Assembly (NCBI GenBank): GCA_030789695.1
Contig: CM061130.1
Location: 14,189,860-14,253,859 of the forward strand
Length of the DNA stretch: 64,000 nucleotides
Source of the DNA: Scilla litardierei
Taxonomy: Eukaryota; Streptophyta; Magnoliopsida; Asparagales; Asparagaceae
Direction of reading: 5' to 3'
Below, one piece after another: positions 33,119 through 46,249 of this stretch (the first letter of the stretch is position 1; the number at the start of each line of letters is the position of its first letter). The notes under the pieces are model-generated. The model worked only from the letters and a program-made list of their open reading frames with translations, did not search any database and was not told the origin of the DNA. The position numbers were made by a program, and so were the translations under genes.

Positions 33119-34306
33119 CTAGACTTGAGCCTTTAAGATTGACTAAAAACTACAACACCACCAGTGGCCAAATTAGGCACTTGGCATTACATACCTGATT
33201 TCATTAACGGCTCCACAAAACTAATCAATAATATCATAATAGGGACCGTTAATTACCCCCAGTTCTTCCAATTACATCCAAGATTTGGATTTCAGTTCAG
33301 TCTGGGTATTGGCCAGGAGCTTGTACCATAAATATTGGAAGAGTCATGTAATACATATCAAAAATATTAAACATTATAAGGTCTCCTTATCAAAAAGAGC
33401 TTTATTTTTAGCATGTGCTTCATCTATTCATGGAATATTTCTCTCAGTCGACACTTTTTTTGCTTTATGAATCACTCCATGAACAGCCCTTCATAAAATA
33501 TATTATCTCAATCAGTCTGCTCAACTTCATTTTTGCTTGTTTTTAAAAGTTTAATGTCTTAGCCTCATTATAACAAAAGATTACCCGATACTACAGCTAT
33601 CTCGGCAGGGAGAGCGGGAGAGCTGTGTTCAGTCCCAATAAAGAGGGGTATGTTTCAAATCATTATCGATTGATTTTTACAACCTTAGTTTTCTCTTAAA
33701 TGAGATTCTTTTATGCATTATTTCGATTAAGTTAGAATCTCTTAACTCGTGATACTTCAAACCGCAGATCTCTACTTGCATTAGTAGTTATTCGTTGATA
33801 TCAATGGTAGGCATGCTTGACTTCCAATATGATAGGAGCAATATGCCTGTAACAGCCAATTTTCAAACCATGATTGCAGCACAATTACCAAGTTTATGAA
33901 TATACATGTAATCATGAATGCGGCACATCGGCTTTCCATCCGTCTCTCTCTTTTTGCTTGGTGTTAAGGATGGGAAATTGGTGAAGATAGGACACTTGTG
34001 TGCAGGGATAGGGGTGAAGAGCCAAAGCTTAAACATCTACATATTCAAGCATTAACCAGTCATAAAAAAGACATTTGCTTTGTGACATGTCAGTGCATGC
34101 TTCATTTGCACCACATCAGCACACAAGGACTTTTGAAGTTATGCAACGGATCACTAAGACATTGAGAATTGGGACCATATCCATCCTCGTTTCAAATAAA
34201 CAAATATAATAAACAGAGATATGAAATTCCTAAAGTTCCATTCGGTTAGACAGAGACAAAAATCAGAAGAAAGAAGTAACAAAACTTTTGGCGTGCTATT
34301 ACTTAC
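33119..34306. other. Coilin intron sequence
   Basis: AT-rich DNA between the LTR fragment and exon B. No gene on either strand was recognised. Confidence 0.45.
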
Positions 34307-34355
34307 ATGTGGCTTGGAAGTAGTTCCTCCAATGTTCTCTTTGGCTTGGACATTC
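34307..34355 (-). CDS. COILIN: Coilin-like exon B (49 bp)
   Basis: A small exon between cattttgcag and gtaagtaat (a near-ideal donor). It starts with the single base that completes the AG-split Arg codon of exon A and reads NVQAKENIGGTTSKPH, ending on a whole codon that matches exon C. It has no recognised motif by itself. Support comes from the strong splice sites and exact phase match with its neighbours 22 kb away on each side. Confidence 0.6.
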
Positions 34356-35625
34356 CTGCAAAATGAATTGCAAACATTTTATGTGTCATTTGAGAGATAT
34401 ATTAGTCTTAAAAAGAACTTAAGCTGAACCAAGTCATATACTTAACGGATACATGTTTCCTAAAAAAAGAAAAATGTGAAAGGAAAGCTGCTCTGCAATA
34501 ATTTCTTATTTCATAACAGGAATAAGAAAGAACAAAGCCATTTGTAAATATAGGTGTCCTTTATTAGCATCTACCAAGCTTCCAGGCATACAACAATACC
34601 ATAATTTATCCTCCAGTAATATGAAGCTTTTGTCAATATTCTAAAGAATGTAGTCGAGAACCAACTTTCTAGCATCCAGATCATAGGAGGATTTTTGATT
34701 TAGGGGAAAATTGAGCTGGATTCTGCAATAAAAGAAGAAATATAGACATGATTCAATACTGATCTGGTAATTGATGGTTATTTGTTGAATACTTGATTGA
34801 ATGGATTAGGTATAATCCATGTATAGGATAATATATCATTTGGCCCCGTTCACTTAAAAGTTTTAGCAAGTCTTAGATACCAGCACTTGTTACCACCATA
34901 AACAAGTCAAGAGTTCGGTGTAATCACAAGCCCAGTAGTTACTATTGAAAACAAAAAAATTGGACAGAGAACAAAAATGCCAGACAATATAAAAATGCCT
35001 ATGCAGCACCCACAGCAACGTTCAAAACCAAGAATTTGGGGAGAGAATAATTCTTCCCAAATGTTGAAATTAGCAATATCTTCCCTCACTCTTTCTAATT
35101 CTTTTTCTAATGCTCATTAATCTTGCTAATTCTTTTCATTTAGAACAAGAATGTAAAAAATCTGCTAAATGGAAAATTGTTTCACAGTTTTATCTGATTT
35201 GTGGATGCATTATATTTTTAACCACCTGTTGCAAGTAAAACAGTATAAAATCAAATGTGTGTGTACTGATTATATAGGAGATAGAAATTAACATGAACAG
35301 TGACGATATCCTAATCAAGAAGTGTAGAGTGGACTTTCGACCAATTTTATCCAACAACAGCAGACACCAATTGTTCTCAATTTTATGTACCTAATACTTG
35401 GCATTTTGAGGTGTCGTAGATTTGCAATTCATGTTGAGATGAATACTTAGCACATACATGTTAATATTTGTTCACCCGTGATGTATCCATATCTCAAGTG
35501 ATGATTTTCCATATCTACGAAATTTGCACCGCAATCTTATCACGGATCCATATCCGCTACCCATGTCAGTATGATATAGAAATAGAGCAAATAGTAGGCA
35601 AAAGAAGAAAAGGAGTGGAAGATTT
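34356..35625. other. Coilin intron sequence, no feature
   Basis: Non-coding AT-rich DNA. No exon with fitting splice sites or transposon domain was found before the Tekay-like LTR at 35626. Confidence 0.4.
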
Positions 35626-38400
35626 TGAGTAACGGCCCTGATTTCATTAAAATATTTTAGAAGATAAAATGATTAATTTGGTGTAATTTTGATTTTTTTT
35701 GTATTTTTCTTTTGCTTTTTGAACCTCATTTTAACCAAACTCGTTAACCCAAACCCGACCCACTTCCCTATTAAATATCTCTCTCTTCCGGTCATTTTTC
35801 TTTTCTTCTTTCTTTTTATTGATTTATTTTTTTTGTTCTGTTCGTTTCCTGAGCGAACACCCGAGCAAGCAGTGGCAACAAATGTGCACAGCTCTTGCGA
35901 CGATTATGGCCGATGGCGTAACCGATGGTCATGTCCTCTTCCATGCCGTCTTCCCCCCAGAACCTTGCGGGTCTCCCTCTCATCCACCATTACTTTCCTC
36001 TCTCTATTTAAGACCCTATTTAAAACCCTGACCCTACTTGATTTTCACGAATCTTTCATCTATCATTTTCATGTTCTTCGATCTGAGTTCTTCCTCCAGA
36101 TCATCCCTCTCACTCTCCTCTTACGATGCGGATACTAACAGACACAGCTGCAAGCTTGGTGAGGTGCACGGCCCTCCGATGATGGTATTGTGTTCTTTTT
36201 CTTTCCCTTGTTGTACAGTGACAAGTAGACTCTTTTAATTGTTTTTATGACATTGATGAACTCGACCGTGCTTTGATTTGGCATGAAACTTTTGTGTATA
36301 TGTTGTGCTGAGATGTTGATTCTTTGGATTTTGTTGTGGGGGCTATCCGGTTTTTGTTGGATCTTGTTCTTATGACTGGGGGCTGTTCGGTCTCAGTTTA
36401 GCCTTGGTCATTGAGGGGCTGTTCGGTCTCAGTTTAGCATTGGTCATTGAGGAGCTGTTCGGTCTTTGTTATCATATGTTCTTATCCTTGAGGTTCTAGA
36501 TTTTGTTGTGGGGGTTGTCCAGTTAGTTTCTGTAGGCCTTGTTCTTGTTGCTAAGGGGCTGTTCGGCTCTGTTTAGCCTTTGTTCTTATCCTTGGGGTTC
36601 TGAATTTTGTTGTTCGATCATTCGGTCCTTGGTCGTTATTCGGTCTCTGTTGGATTTTGTTCTTATAATTGAAGTGTTGTCCATATGTTTGGCACTTGTT
36701 CCTGTTCCTGATACTTCGAATTTTTGGTGATGGTCTCTGTGGGTCTCCGATCTTGACCATGTGATCATGCGAACCTTTTTGGGCTCTGATTTTGTTACAG
36801 ATGATGTATGACCCAAGTTTCTATTCGAGAAATTAGAGAAATTATTGAAACTTATAGTTAAGGTTTTAATTTATGGGATGTATGATATATGATTATTCAT
36901 AATTCAGTGATGAAGTACATATGTGAGAATATTTCAGACGGAGGAAAATAAGCAAACTAGGGTAATATATTGAAAAACATTTCAAAAAGTCGAAATTGTG
37001 GATATATATATACATGCATAGATGATTGGACTGTATGATAAACCATCTAGTTAATCTTTCGTGTTAATCTTTCGTAGTTATGTTTTTAGGTCATGCTACT
37101 GTTGCTTTTAGTTATGTTCCAAATATTGACAATAGATATTCATTTCTGTAGGAATGGTAATTATAGTTAATGCCCCTAAGCATAAGCCTAATTCACAAGG
37201 ATTAACACATGATTATGTCCTCCTTAAGTTTGACAATGAGACTGTCTTACTTATAATATGCATAACGTATTCCCATAAAAATAAGTTGTTATAGACGTGA
37301 CTGTCATCATATGATTACATATTGATAAATGTATTGGTAATAATTACTCTCATACATATGATACTTATACTACACATGGTTACCAATTTTGACATGACAT
37401 TAATTTCAAATATATAATATTGCACCTGATAATGCTTTATAGAAGATCAGTGTACTAGATTACTAAATTGAACTAGAATACTGCAATGATACTGAATATG
37501 TAAATGTATTTAACACTGCAAACTAAACATTGCATTGAATCATACATGATCATAGAATTGGCACTAGATTATTGGAGTTTTGAGAAACTCACATAATTAA
37601 GGCTGCAGAAGCGAGTGGAGTCACCACTTTACTGTTCTTGACCGACTCCGATATTGTACTTAACTGAATTTGTTTACTATAATTGACTGCATTTGGTCCG
37701 GATGAGCGCATCTATGATAAGGTCCCAAGGATTAGCTCATATATTGTATATTGTGCCCTCAAACATGACTCACTTCACTAGCTTAGGAGTACCATACAAT
37801 ATGCATCTTGCACACACAAAAATAAAGTATCTATAAGTAATGTATTTCATTGACATTACGATTTTGTTATACATGCTATGGATATTGCCATGAGTCATAT
37901 ATATAAGTGCTTCTGCTACTCTTGTTTGATATATTATGTGGATCTTACGTGTTATTCGTGGTTTTGGTACAAACTCTAACGGTCGCTTTGTTAACCGTTA
38001 AGAGTACAAAATGATTTCCCAGAGGGAACATGTTTTGAAGGGTAAGCTTTTGTAGCAGGACTAGAGAACAATTCGTCGGGTCAGATTTAGCATTTTATTT
38101 TTCTCACACTTAAGGTTTAAATAATTGTAAAGACGATTTGCCAAAACATTGTTATTTTCATTCTTGATAAGTGGACAATCACTTAATGTAATTTGAATTC
38201 AATGTATTTCTTGTATATACATCTGTATCATCCTCAAGTGGCTTGTAGGATTTACTTATTAATGATACACTTAGTGTATACTATACCAAAAAAACTATTT
38301 GGATCTTTAGCCTTATCATTTTGGTTTAGAATACACTATAGCTTGTCATGTGGCATTCCCTTTTTATGGGAAGTGACAGGTTTTTTATGACCCATGCAGG
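35626..38400 (+). repeat. Tekay-like 5' LTR and leader (right limit uncertain)
   Basis: Sequence from 35626 to about 36760 aligns with 43011-44090, including repeated units of ctgttcggtctctgtt and tggattttgttgtggggg. The LTR probably extends well beyond 36760, since this lineage has long LTRs, but the partner copy is truncated so the end and primer site could not be fixed. Confidence 0.7.
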
Positions 38401-38512
38401 CTCAAGCTAACTACTTTGGAAACAATATAGATTGAGCATGATTTTACTAAGAAACTATACCTATACTAACTAGTAAGTTATCGTTGGATACAATATGTCA
38501 TAAGTTTACACA

Positions 38513-39500
38513 ATGGAACGTACTGTCGTGAATTCATCTACTGCTACGAACGGAAACACACACGTGAACATGAATGATGGAGGGTCAACCAACTCAAGAA
38601 CTGGGGACATATTGCAAGGGTTGATGAACATTCGCCATCACCAACAGTAGACATTAGACGGCAATACTTCAGCTAGATTGATGCAGGAGTCTCGGGCTGT
38701 TATGAAAGATTAGCCGTTTCTGGCACTTCATTTGAGGACCGACCGCTTCCGACAGAGAAGAGCATCTTCAAGAGAAGGAGTGGATACGTAGGAGGAGGAT
38801 AATATGCAAACTACTCGTATTATGGACGATTCGTGGATGAACCTTACCAAACTCCAACTTACAAAGCATTAGGATCTCGTGGCAATCAAAAGAGGGATAA
38901 TTGGAGCAACACATTCCTTAAGATACCTTCAAGAAGTGTTTCCACGTCAAATATTTCTCATCGAAGATGGAAATGGAGCTACAACAAAAATTTAACTTGG
39001 CCCAAGGTTCCATGACCTTGGACGAGTACGATGTTGAGTTCTCGATCTTAGCCCATGATTAATTCTAACCTAACTCGAACCATTCTTGACTATCCATCTG
39101 AATTTATTGATAACTATTTTGTGATTATAGGTTTGCTCCTGAAATGATGGCTACTTCCCTTGCACAAGATGATTTCAGCTGGATCTGGATTTTGGTATCC
39201 AAAAGCGTCTTATTTCGAAGGATTTAACTACATATGATGTCGCTCTATAAACAATCAGGAGACATAGGTCCGTTGATAAATATAGCAAGGTAAGATAAAT
39301 TGCGACTAGTAAGCGCTACTCAACACGCATAAGATCTATTAACCGACCAGTGCAGATGAAACGATTCAAGAAGCCAGGAATTTTGCACAACCGCCCACAT
39401 GTGGTGTACTACTATTGTCGCAAGCCGAGACATACCAAACAGGAGTGCATGATTCTTCTAAACCAATGCTTGGCTTGATAAGCATCGGGACATACCTCAG
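38513..39500 (+). pseudogene. Tekay-like gag remnant with zinc knuckle
   Basis: From about 38513 the plus strand shows a gag-like text with many stops. Near 39400 the reading VVYYYCRKPRHTKQEC is a CCHC knuckle with its first Cys replaced by Tyr, followed by CLA, a stop and ASGHTSG, the decayed second knuckle. No continuous frame remains. Confidence 0.6.
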
Positions 39501-40200
39501 GGATTGACCCAGAGGACCAACCAGCTAGCGTCACCAACAAAGGCTAGTACTGGTACTTAACATGGACCACCACTCCCCACCCAACAAAAGGCTTTCCAAC
39601 AGTCAAAGCTTGATCAACCCAGGCGCCAAGCATTAATCAAACAACTGAAGAGGCAAAAGCGACTAATCAAGGGATCACATGTATGATCTATTTTTTTACA
39701 TCATCGCATTGTACATGATGCTCGCTAGCATATTGTATTAAGACACCTTATGTATAACCAAGGCAAAGTTCTGGTAGCTAGTAGGTATTCCCTTGCGCTT
39801 TTGACTTAATAGCCTCCCACTGCTTTCTGTCTAATTGAATTGCAACACATTCTATTTTTGTTAAACTACTTACCTCGAATTGGAGTATCAACACAGACTA
39901 TGACGTACTATGACGTACTGAGATCCTCCGATGGATGCTTATTGTGCCTTGTACTGATTTGTGGACAGAAGCTTTTTATGGGCTTCATGATCATAGATAT
40001 GACAAGCTTTAGTGCTGTTTTGGGATGGACTACTTAGAAAAATGGACTACTTAGAAACCTTTTGCCTTAAAAATCGCATGTCATCTAAGGAGTGTAGTAT
40101 TTAAATTTTCGAATCATCCAAAGTTCAAGTTTATCAGTGAAATTTGGTTTGATCAGGTCAATTTCAGGCTAGGCCAATTGAAGTAGCTGTAGCTTCCATG
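39501..40200 (+). pseudogene. Tekay-like protease remnant
   Basis: The frame 39840-40037 ends GFMIIDMTSFSAVLGWTT, which resembles the segment VLELSDFDVILGMDWL at the end of gypsy proteases. The catalytic Asp motif could not be identified. The stretch around 39912-40050 contains short local duplications (tatgacgtac twice, atggactacttagaaa twice). Confidence 0.4.
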
Positions 40201-40960
40201 AATGAAGAGCTGGAGAGACCTAATGTGGTTCGAGAGTTCAAGAAAGTTTTTCAAGATGATCTTATTGGATTAACCCCAGATCATGATCTAGAATTATTAA
40301 TCGAGCTAATGATGGGCCGTAACTTATTATCGTAGGCTCCACCGGAGCTAGAAAAATTTTAGGCTCGGTTACACAAGCTCTTGCAAAAAAAGGTGCATAC
40401 GTCAGAGCGTATCTTCTTGGAGTGCACCGGTATTATTGGTCAAGAAAAAGATGTAACGAGAAAGGTATACATCGACTACATGGAGCTAAACAACGTAATA
40501 ATGAAGAACAAGTACATGTTGCCATGCATCAACATATTTGACAATTTTGAAGGATCGAGAGTTTTCTCAAAACTGGATATTAAGAGCAGGTATCAAGTGG
40601 GTCAAAAGGAGGACATTCGTAAGATTTCCATTCATACCAAGTACGGGCACTTTGAATACCTGCTTATGCGGTTCAACATGACCAATACACTGACAAAATT
40701 CATGAATCTCATGAACCAAGTCTTCCACGGTTACCTAGATAAGTTTATAGTGGTATTCATTGATGATAACCTGATGTATTCGAAGAGCACTCAGGAGCAT
40801 GTAGAACATTTGTATATGGTATTGGAGATATTGAGGTGACACTAACTACACGTCAGTTCAACAAGTGCGAGTTTTGGTTGGACAAGGTGGCTTTCTTGGG
40901 ACATGTGAGAAGGCATATCCATATAACCAGAAACGGTTGCTACTGTTTAGAATTGGCCAG
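40201..40960 (+). pseudogene. Tekay-like reverse transcriptase
   Basis: The frame 40381-40839 reads RKVYIDYMELNNVIMKNKYMLP, VFSKLDIKSRYQVGQKEDIRK, YGHFEYLLMRFNMTN, and VVFIDDNLMYS. The catalytic Asp pair is intact but the next residue is changed from the usual Ile/Leu to Asn. Upstream, VREFKKVFQDDLIGL (40234) is the conserved start of the RT. A frameshift at 40839 precedes FNKCEFWLDKVAFLGHV. Not functional. Confidence 0.88.
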
Positions 40961-41560
40961 TCTCTCGATTGGTTCCTAAGATCCGAAGCTTTCTGGGATT
41001 ACCAGGCTACTACTTAAGATTTATCCAAGATTTCTTTAAAATCAAAGAACTCATGACACACTTTACAAGAAAGGACATTGAATTTGTCTGGTATGATGCA
41101 TGCGACCACGCTTTCAGGGAACTAAATGTGAAGTTGATATCTACGTCAATCCTAACTATTCCAGATCGAACGAGATGCTTCGAAATGTTCTGTGATGTGT
41201 CTGACAAGGATGTGTGCTTCATGAGCATGGTCAAGTTGTGACCTTCACATCAAGACATTTGAAGATTCAGGAGAAGAACTATACCGCTCATGATTTAGAG
41301 TTGGCGGCAGTTATCTTCGCCCTAAAAATTGGGAGGTACTTCATTTTGGGCGAGCATATGAAAATATTCACATATCATAAGCGTCCGAAATATATCGAAA
41401 TATATTTACATAGAAGGAACTAGACATGAGACAACTCGAATGGTTAAAGCTCATAATAGATTATGACACTAACCTTCAGTAACATCCTAGAAAGATAAAT
41501 ATTGTATCGGATGCCTTGAGTCGACTTCCAAGGGTGATGGCCCTCGCAGCTGGAGATCCA
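40961..41560 (+). pseudogene. Tekay-like RNase H
   Basis: The frame 40969-41241 has IRSFLGLPGYYLRFIQDF and the RNase H start FCDVSDKDVCF; the frame 41214-41423 continues with FTSRHLKIQEKNYTAHDLELAAVIFALKI. The domain ends near 41515 with VSDALSRLP-like sequence. A frameshift at about 41235 and stops break it. Confidence 0.85.
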
Positions 41561-42760
41561 ACAGGCTATCTGTGATATAAAAGTGGAGGTCATTTTATCA
41601 GAGCTCACAGGGTCACTGATGAACATGCAGATTCAGTCGACTCATATAGATCATATCAAGACTACACATACTGAGGACGCAAAGCTACATAAGATCAAAT
41701 ACCAAATGGTAGCAAGTCTTTAGTCAAACTTAACTTTTACAAAAACGGATCCCTAAGATATGATAGCAAGATTTGTATGCTATCGAGTAACATCGGAGAG
41801 GAGTTGTTGAAGAAAGCTCATAACTTCCCATATTCAATTCATCCGAGAGGCATTAAGATGTATAAAACCCTACAATAGAACTTTTGGTGGCATGATATAA
41901 TTATAAGAGTGGCTCGGAGTATTGCCAAGCGCTTGATATGTCAGCAGGGTGAAGGCCAAACACCACTAGATTACTGGTTTGTTTCAACATTTACTCATCC
42001 CAAAGTGAAATGATAACACGTTACCCTGGATTTATGACTAAAATTCCACAGAGCACGAAGCAGAATGAAGCCATTTGGGGGATTGTAGATTGGTTGACCA
42101 AGTCGGCACGTTTTATCCCATTTCGAGTCGGGCAGTTCATTGAAATTCTTGCAAATATATATAAAGGAGATTGTAATTTACATAGTGTACATGTAAACAT
42201 AGTTTCTGACAGGGATACCCAGTCCACCTCACATTTCTGGAAGAGCCTACATGCTAGCATGGGTACCAGTTCGAGTTTCAACGTTATGTACCACCCGCAA
42301 ACAAATGACCAGTCTGAACGTACCATCAAGATACTGGAAGATATGCTGCAATGGATCTTAAGAAGAGAAGTTGCATCTAGCAAAGTTCGCATACAACAGC
42401 TACTAGGCTAGCATTGGCATAGCGTCGCGTGTAGCTTTATATGGGATAAAATATCGTTCTCACCTGAGTTGGGATGACATCGGTGATCATGATTTTGTAG
42501 GACCAGAATTAATTGTGAAAGTTGTGGCCATGGTACAAACTATCGTAGATAAGCTCCAAGTGTGCAAGATCAGTATTCGCATAAAATTTCGGCCGGAAGA
42601 TCATGTCTTTATAAAAATATCACACTATCAGAATCTTATCAGTTTCAACCAGAGAAGAAAACTTAGTCCACATTACATTAGACCTTTCGACTTATTAGCG
42701 TGTGTGAGAAGTGACATATTGTCTTGCATTACGACCATCCTTGGAAGGAGTGTATGACGC
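41561..42760 (+). pseudogene. Tekay-like integrase
   Basis: At 41750-41960 the text has KAHNFPYSIHPRGIKMYKTL and CQQGEG, the HHCC zinc region. The frame 42010-42411 holds IVDWLTKSARFIPF, IVSDRDTQSTSHFW and HPQTNDQSERTIKILEDML, with the second Asp and the Glu of the D,D,E triad. The first Asp segment is lost. The C-terminal part at 42515-42757 reads CKISIRIKFRPEDHVFIKIS and KLSPHYIRPFDLL, as in other gypsy integrases. Confidence 0.85.
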
Positions 42761-43000
42761 ATTCTATATCTCTCAGTTATGAAAATACGCTTGAGATCTT
42801 GACCATGTAGTGGAGACCATTCGAAGCTCCATACGACCAAACATGACATGTACACATCCTATGGAGATTAATGTTAAAGCTAATAAGACATCGTGAATCG
42901 CCTGTTGAGTCTACCAAGGAGAAAGAGGACATGCATAAATGTTACATATGCTTATTTGATTTGTCCTAATTTTAAGGAATTCTGAGGAGGGAATTTTTGT

Positions 43001-43010
43001 AAGTGTGGGA
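43001..43010 (+). promoter_or_regulatory. Tekay-like polypurine tract
   Basis: The string aagtgtggga sits directly before the 3' LTR start tgtaatggcc. A further purine run, ctgaggaggga, lies 20 bp upstream, as in related elements. Confidence 0.6.
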
Positions 43011-44090
43011 TGTAATGGCCATGATTTCTTTAAAATATTTTAGAAGATAAATAATTAATTTTGTGAATTTTAAAGATTTTCTGTATTTCTTCTTCAGCTT
43101 TTTAGACATTATTTTAACTAAACATGTTAACCCAAACCCGACCTACTTCCCAATTAAATATATCTATGTCTTCCACTCATTTTTCTTTTTCTTCTTTCTT
43201 TTTCTTTTTTCTTTCTTTTTAGTTCCCTTCATTTCCCGAGCAAGTGGGGGCAACAAATGCGTGTGGCTCTTGCGACGATCATGGCTAACGACGTAACCGA
43301 TTGACACGCCCTCTTCTATGAGTCTTCCCTTCATAACCTCGTATCGCTCCATCTCTTTCACCATTACTTTCTTCTCTATATTTAAAATACTAACCCTGGT
43401 TGATTTTCACGAATCTCGTATATCGCATCTCCCTTGATTTTTATCTGAGTTCTTCCTCCAGATCGTTCCTCTAAATCTCCTCTTATGGTGTGGGTAGCGT
43501 TAGCGGCAACCGCAATCTTGGCAAGATAGCATGGCCCTCCGACGATGATGTGTTCTTCTTTCTCCCCTTATTCTACAATGACAAGTAAGTTCCCTAAACT
43601 GTTTTATGGCCTTGATAGACTTGACATTGCTTTGCTTTGATTTGGGATGAAGTTTTATATAATTTGTGGTGATAAGATGTTGATGCTCTGGATTTTGTTG
43701 TGGGAGCTGTCTGATCTCTATTGGGCCGCGTTTTTGTTACCGAGTGGCTGTTCTGTCTCTATTTAGCCTTTGTTCTTATCTTTGAGGATGCTTTGGATTT
43801 TGTTATGGGTGTTGTCCGATCTCTGTTAGGTCGTGTTCTTGTTACAGAGTGGCTTTCAGCCTCTGTTTAGCTTTTGTTCTTATCCTTGAGGCTCTGGATT
43901 TTGTTGTGGAGATTGGCCGATCTTTGTTATGTTTTGTTCTTATTACTGAGGGGCTATCCTAGACGCTTTGGATTTTGTTATATGGATTGTTCAATCTCTG
44001 TTGGGTCATGTTACTAATCTGTTTGATCTCTATTTGGTATGTGTTCCTGTTCTTGTGGCTCAGAATTTTTATTGGGCTCACCTGGTCCTT
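43011..44090 (+). repeat. Tekay-like 3' LTR, truncated
   Basis: Aligns with 35626-36760. Similarity is lost near 44090 (tggtccttattctcacc), beyond which unrelated sequence follows. Confidence 0.8.
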
Positions 44091-44783
44091 ATTCTCACCC
44101 CTAGGATTCTGAACGTGCATGCACAATGCCTCATGTAGGTTTGATACTCCTTGAGATTCATTTCTCTTCTTTCCATCCATCTTCGCGCACCCAGCAACAA
44201 TTCTTTTAAGCTTGTCTGTAAATCCGATCGTGGCCCATTTTCCAATGCTAAAAACATCAAAAATCATACTCTGGAAAGCTCACTTACTCGTGAATCCGAT
44301 GGAATGCTTTACCTGAGTTGCGTCGAAACCCACCTTTCCCCAGCACTTCCTAGCTGAGCAAGTGCAAGGATGTAAACCCATCTATATTCGACCGTGTAAG
44401 TCACACGATCTTAGATAATCTGCATCTTCAATAGATATTTGTGTTGTACATTGGTATCTCATCTAGGCAATGAAAGACGCAACATTGCAGTGGTATATAT
44501 CATAGACTAACATCCCTCTTCTTCATATAAAGAACCCTCATCTTCCACTCATTGACTGTGTTCGACCAACTCAGGAAAACCAAAGACAAACTTCGCCATT
44601 GCTTCGCTATGACGAAGTTAAATCCCTTTGGAGCAACTCACAGAGCATATAAAATGGTCAAAATCCTAACAGAAAATGTGATCTCCTTGATTTGGTATTA
44701 GACCACAACATAATATCAACCTCAATGAGTGTGGATGCCACTGGTACAATAGGCACTTATAAAGCCTCATGATAGGGATCTAG
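44091..44783. other. Unassigned sequence, possible broken coding fragment
   Basis: On the minus strand two overlapping frames between 44078 and 44267 look weakly protein-like (KLKRIVAGCAKMDGKKRNE and LKELLLGARRWMERREMN), but I recognise no family. It could be part of an element that truncated the neighbouring LTR. The rest shows no feature. Confidence 0.25.
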
Positions 44784-45120
44784 TTGAGAAAGTGTCCTTT
44801 TTAATTTTTTTTAATTTTTTTAATTTTATTTTATTTTGAGTCATTCAAGACATTTATTTAATGTTGAGAAAGTGTTTTAATTAATTTTGAGTTTAATCCC
44901 ACATCGATTGGTAGAAAAGAGGGCATTAGGTGTAAAGCTTATAAAAGGCCTCGAGAATGGTTTATTTTTATCAATGAATGACTGAATAAATCATTGAAAA
45001 ATTAAAATCACCAAAGCCAGAGAAAGATCCAACTCCTTGGTGAAAAGCGTCGAAACCCTAAATTTACCCACTCTTCCCTAAATCCTCCATAAATTCCCCA
45101 AATCTCTCTAGTTTGAAATT
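44784..45120 (+). repeat. LTR 1 of the short non-autonomous element
   Basis: Has the promoter-like tataaaaggcctcg at about 44940 and AT-rich U3. The end is inferred from the start of the primer-like site. Confidence 0.65.
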
Positions 45121-45881
45121 AAATTTAGTATCGGAACCGAAAGATCACATCTTCCTCTTTCCGATTTCATATCCACCAAAAAGTCGTCAAAACAAACCCC
45201 AATCCTAACCCTGACTCCCGCCGCCGTCACCAAAAACCCACACCACCACCTAAATCTTCTATGACGACAGCCATGGTCACATCCACGAGGCTCCCACATC
45301 GGCACCCCCACGCCGACAACAACAATCCATGTACATTGCAGCACCACCTCTCTCGATGAAAACCCGATGCTTCGCAGCCTTCAATCTCATTGAAGCTCAC
45401 TGTCACCACTACAGGTGATGGCCAGGGAAGCTGATTCCACCAAAAGATTCCTCGTGTCAAGACGAACACACAAAGGTAATTTGTCGATGATTCACCATCA
45501 TTTCATCGAAAAACGATGCCGATCGAGCCGTGACACTACAGTGTCCACTCAGTCAAGCCAACCCGACGTCAAGCCGAGCCGAGCTGTCGATCGAGCCGTC
45601 ATTATTTATCGGCTCCATCCGAGCCGACTTAAGCCGGCCAGACCGACGAAGCAACCGAGCCGACCCAAAGCCAGCTCTAAACAAGCTGCCTTGACCCGAT
45701 TACGACTTGACCAGAGTCGCAGCTCGCACAATGAGTCGTGACAATTTTGACTGGCAACTTTTCTGTTGATTTTTCGTGCCATCCCGCTGTTTCAAAGATT
45801 CTAAAGCCATTTACATTTCAAATTCAGTGTCGTTCATGCTACTAGATAGCTACCTTAACCAAGTATGTGTAGCCATCTTTC

Positions 45882-46244
45882 GTGAACCTGTTCATCTGTA
45901 CAGAAAGATCTGCTCTAATTTATAAGATACTCAACGATTACTACAAAGACTATTTTCTACCAACAAGTAATGAGCCTGAGATTTTTAGGCTAGTCCCACC
46001 CTTTTATGACTTCGCTGATAGGTATGGATATGATGACAAGGAGTACCATCTAGAACACTTCTCCATTTTGATTTTTCAAACGATACAAAATATACATATG
46101 CATAGAAGCACTATGGTGGTGTATGAAATTTCAAGTCCCTTTTCGTCGATCGTCAGAATTCAAAACCGCCCTTTAAAGTCAGTACCATTCCAAGCATCAA
46201 TTAATCCCCCAGGCATCCCAGTAATTATCAAGGCCAAAGGTTGA
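45882..46244 (+). CDS. Unrecognised 120-residue ORF inside the short LTR element
   Basis: The frame encodes a protein with YYKDYFLPTSNEPEIFRL and VPPFYDFADRYGYDDKEYH, rich in Tyr, Phe and charged residues; the even composition is more protein-like than the surrounding frames. I do not recognise a domain. It lies about 740 bp after LTR 1 and ends before the gagcc repeat. It may be a captured host exon or a remnant of an element protein. Upstream and downstream extensions are not visible. Confidence 0.3.
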   Translation: MNLFICTERSALIYKILNDYYKDYFLPTSNEPEIFRLVPPFYDFADRYGYDDKEYHLEHFSILIFQTIQNIHMHRSTMVVYEISSPFSSIVRIQNRPLKSVPFQASINPPGIPVIIKAKG

Positions 46245-46249
46245 GAAGG

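Larger units (their letters stand above)
35626..44090 (+). mobile_element. Decayed Tekay-like Ty3/gypsy retrotransposon
   Basis: A 5' LTR beginning near 35626 (tgagtaacggccctgattt) is matched by a 3' LTR from 43011 (tgtaatggccatgattt); both continue with aatattttagaagataa, the CT-rich leader and a run of gtcggtctctgtt-type units. Between them lie gag, protease, RT, RNase H and integrase relics in gypsy order. The pol pattern (VFSKLDIKS, VVFIDDNLMYS, LELAAVIFALKI, GQSERTIK-like) is of the Del/Tekay type. The 3' LTR is cut short near 44090, so no target duplication can be read. Confidence 0.85.

Noticed and set aside
35689..36238. Phe/Leu-rich frames after 35689 as a membrane protein
   Set aside because: They lie in the CT-rich leader of the Tekay-like LTR and have a diverged but non-coding counterpart at 43063-43296.
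44078..44267. Possible conserved protein fragment on the minus strand
   Set aside because: Two overlapping frames look equally plausible, no family is recognised, and no extension or splice sites support either.
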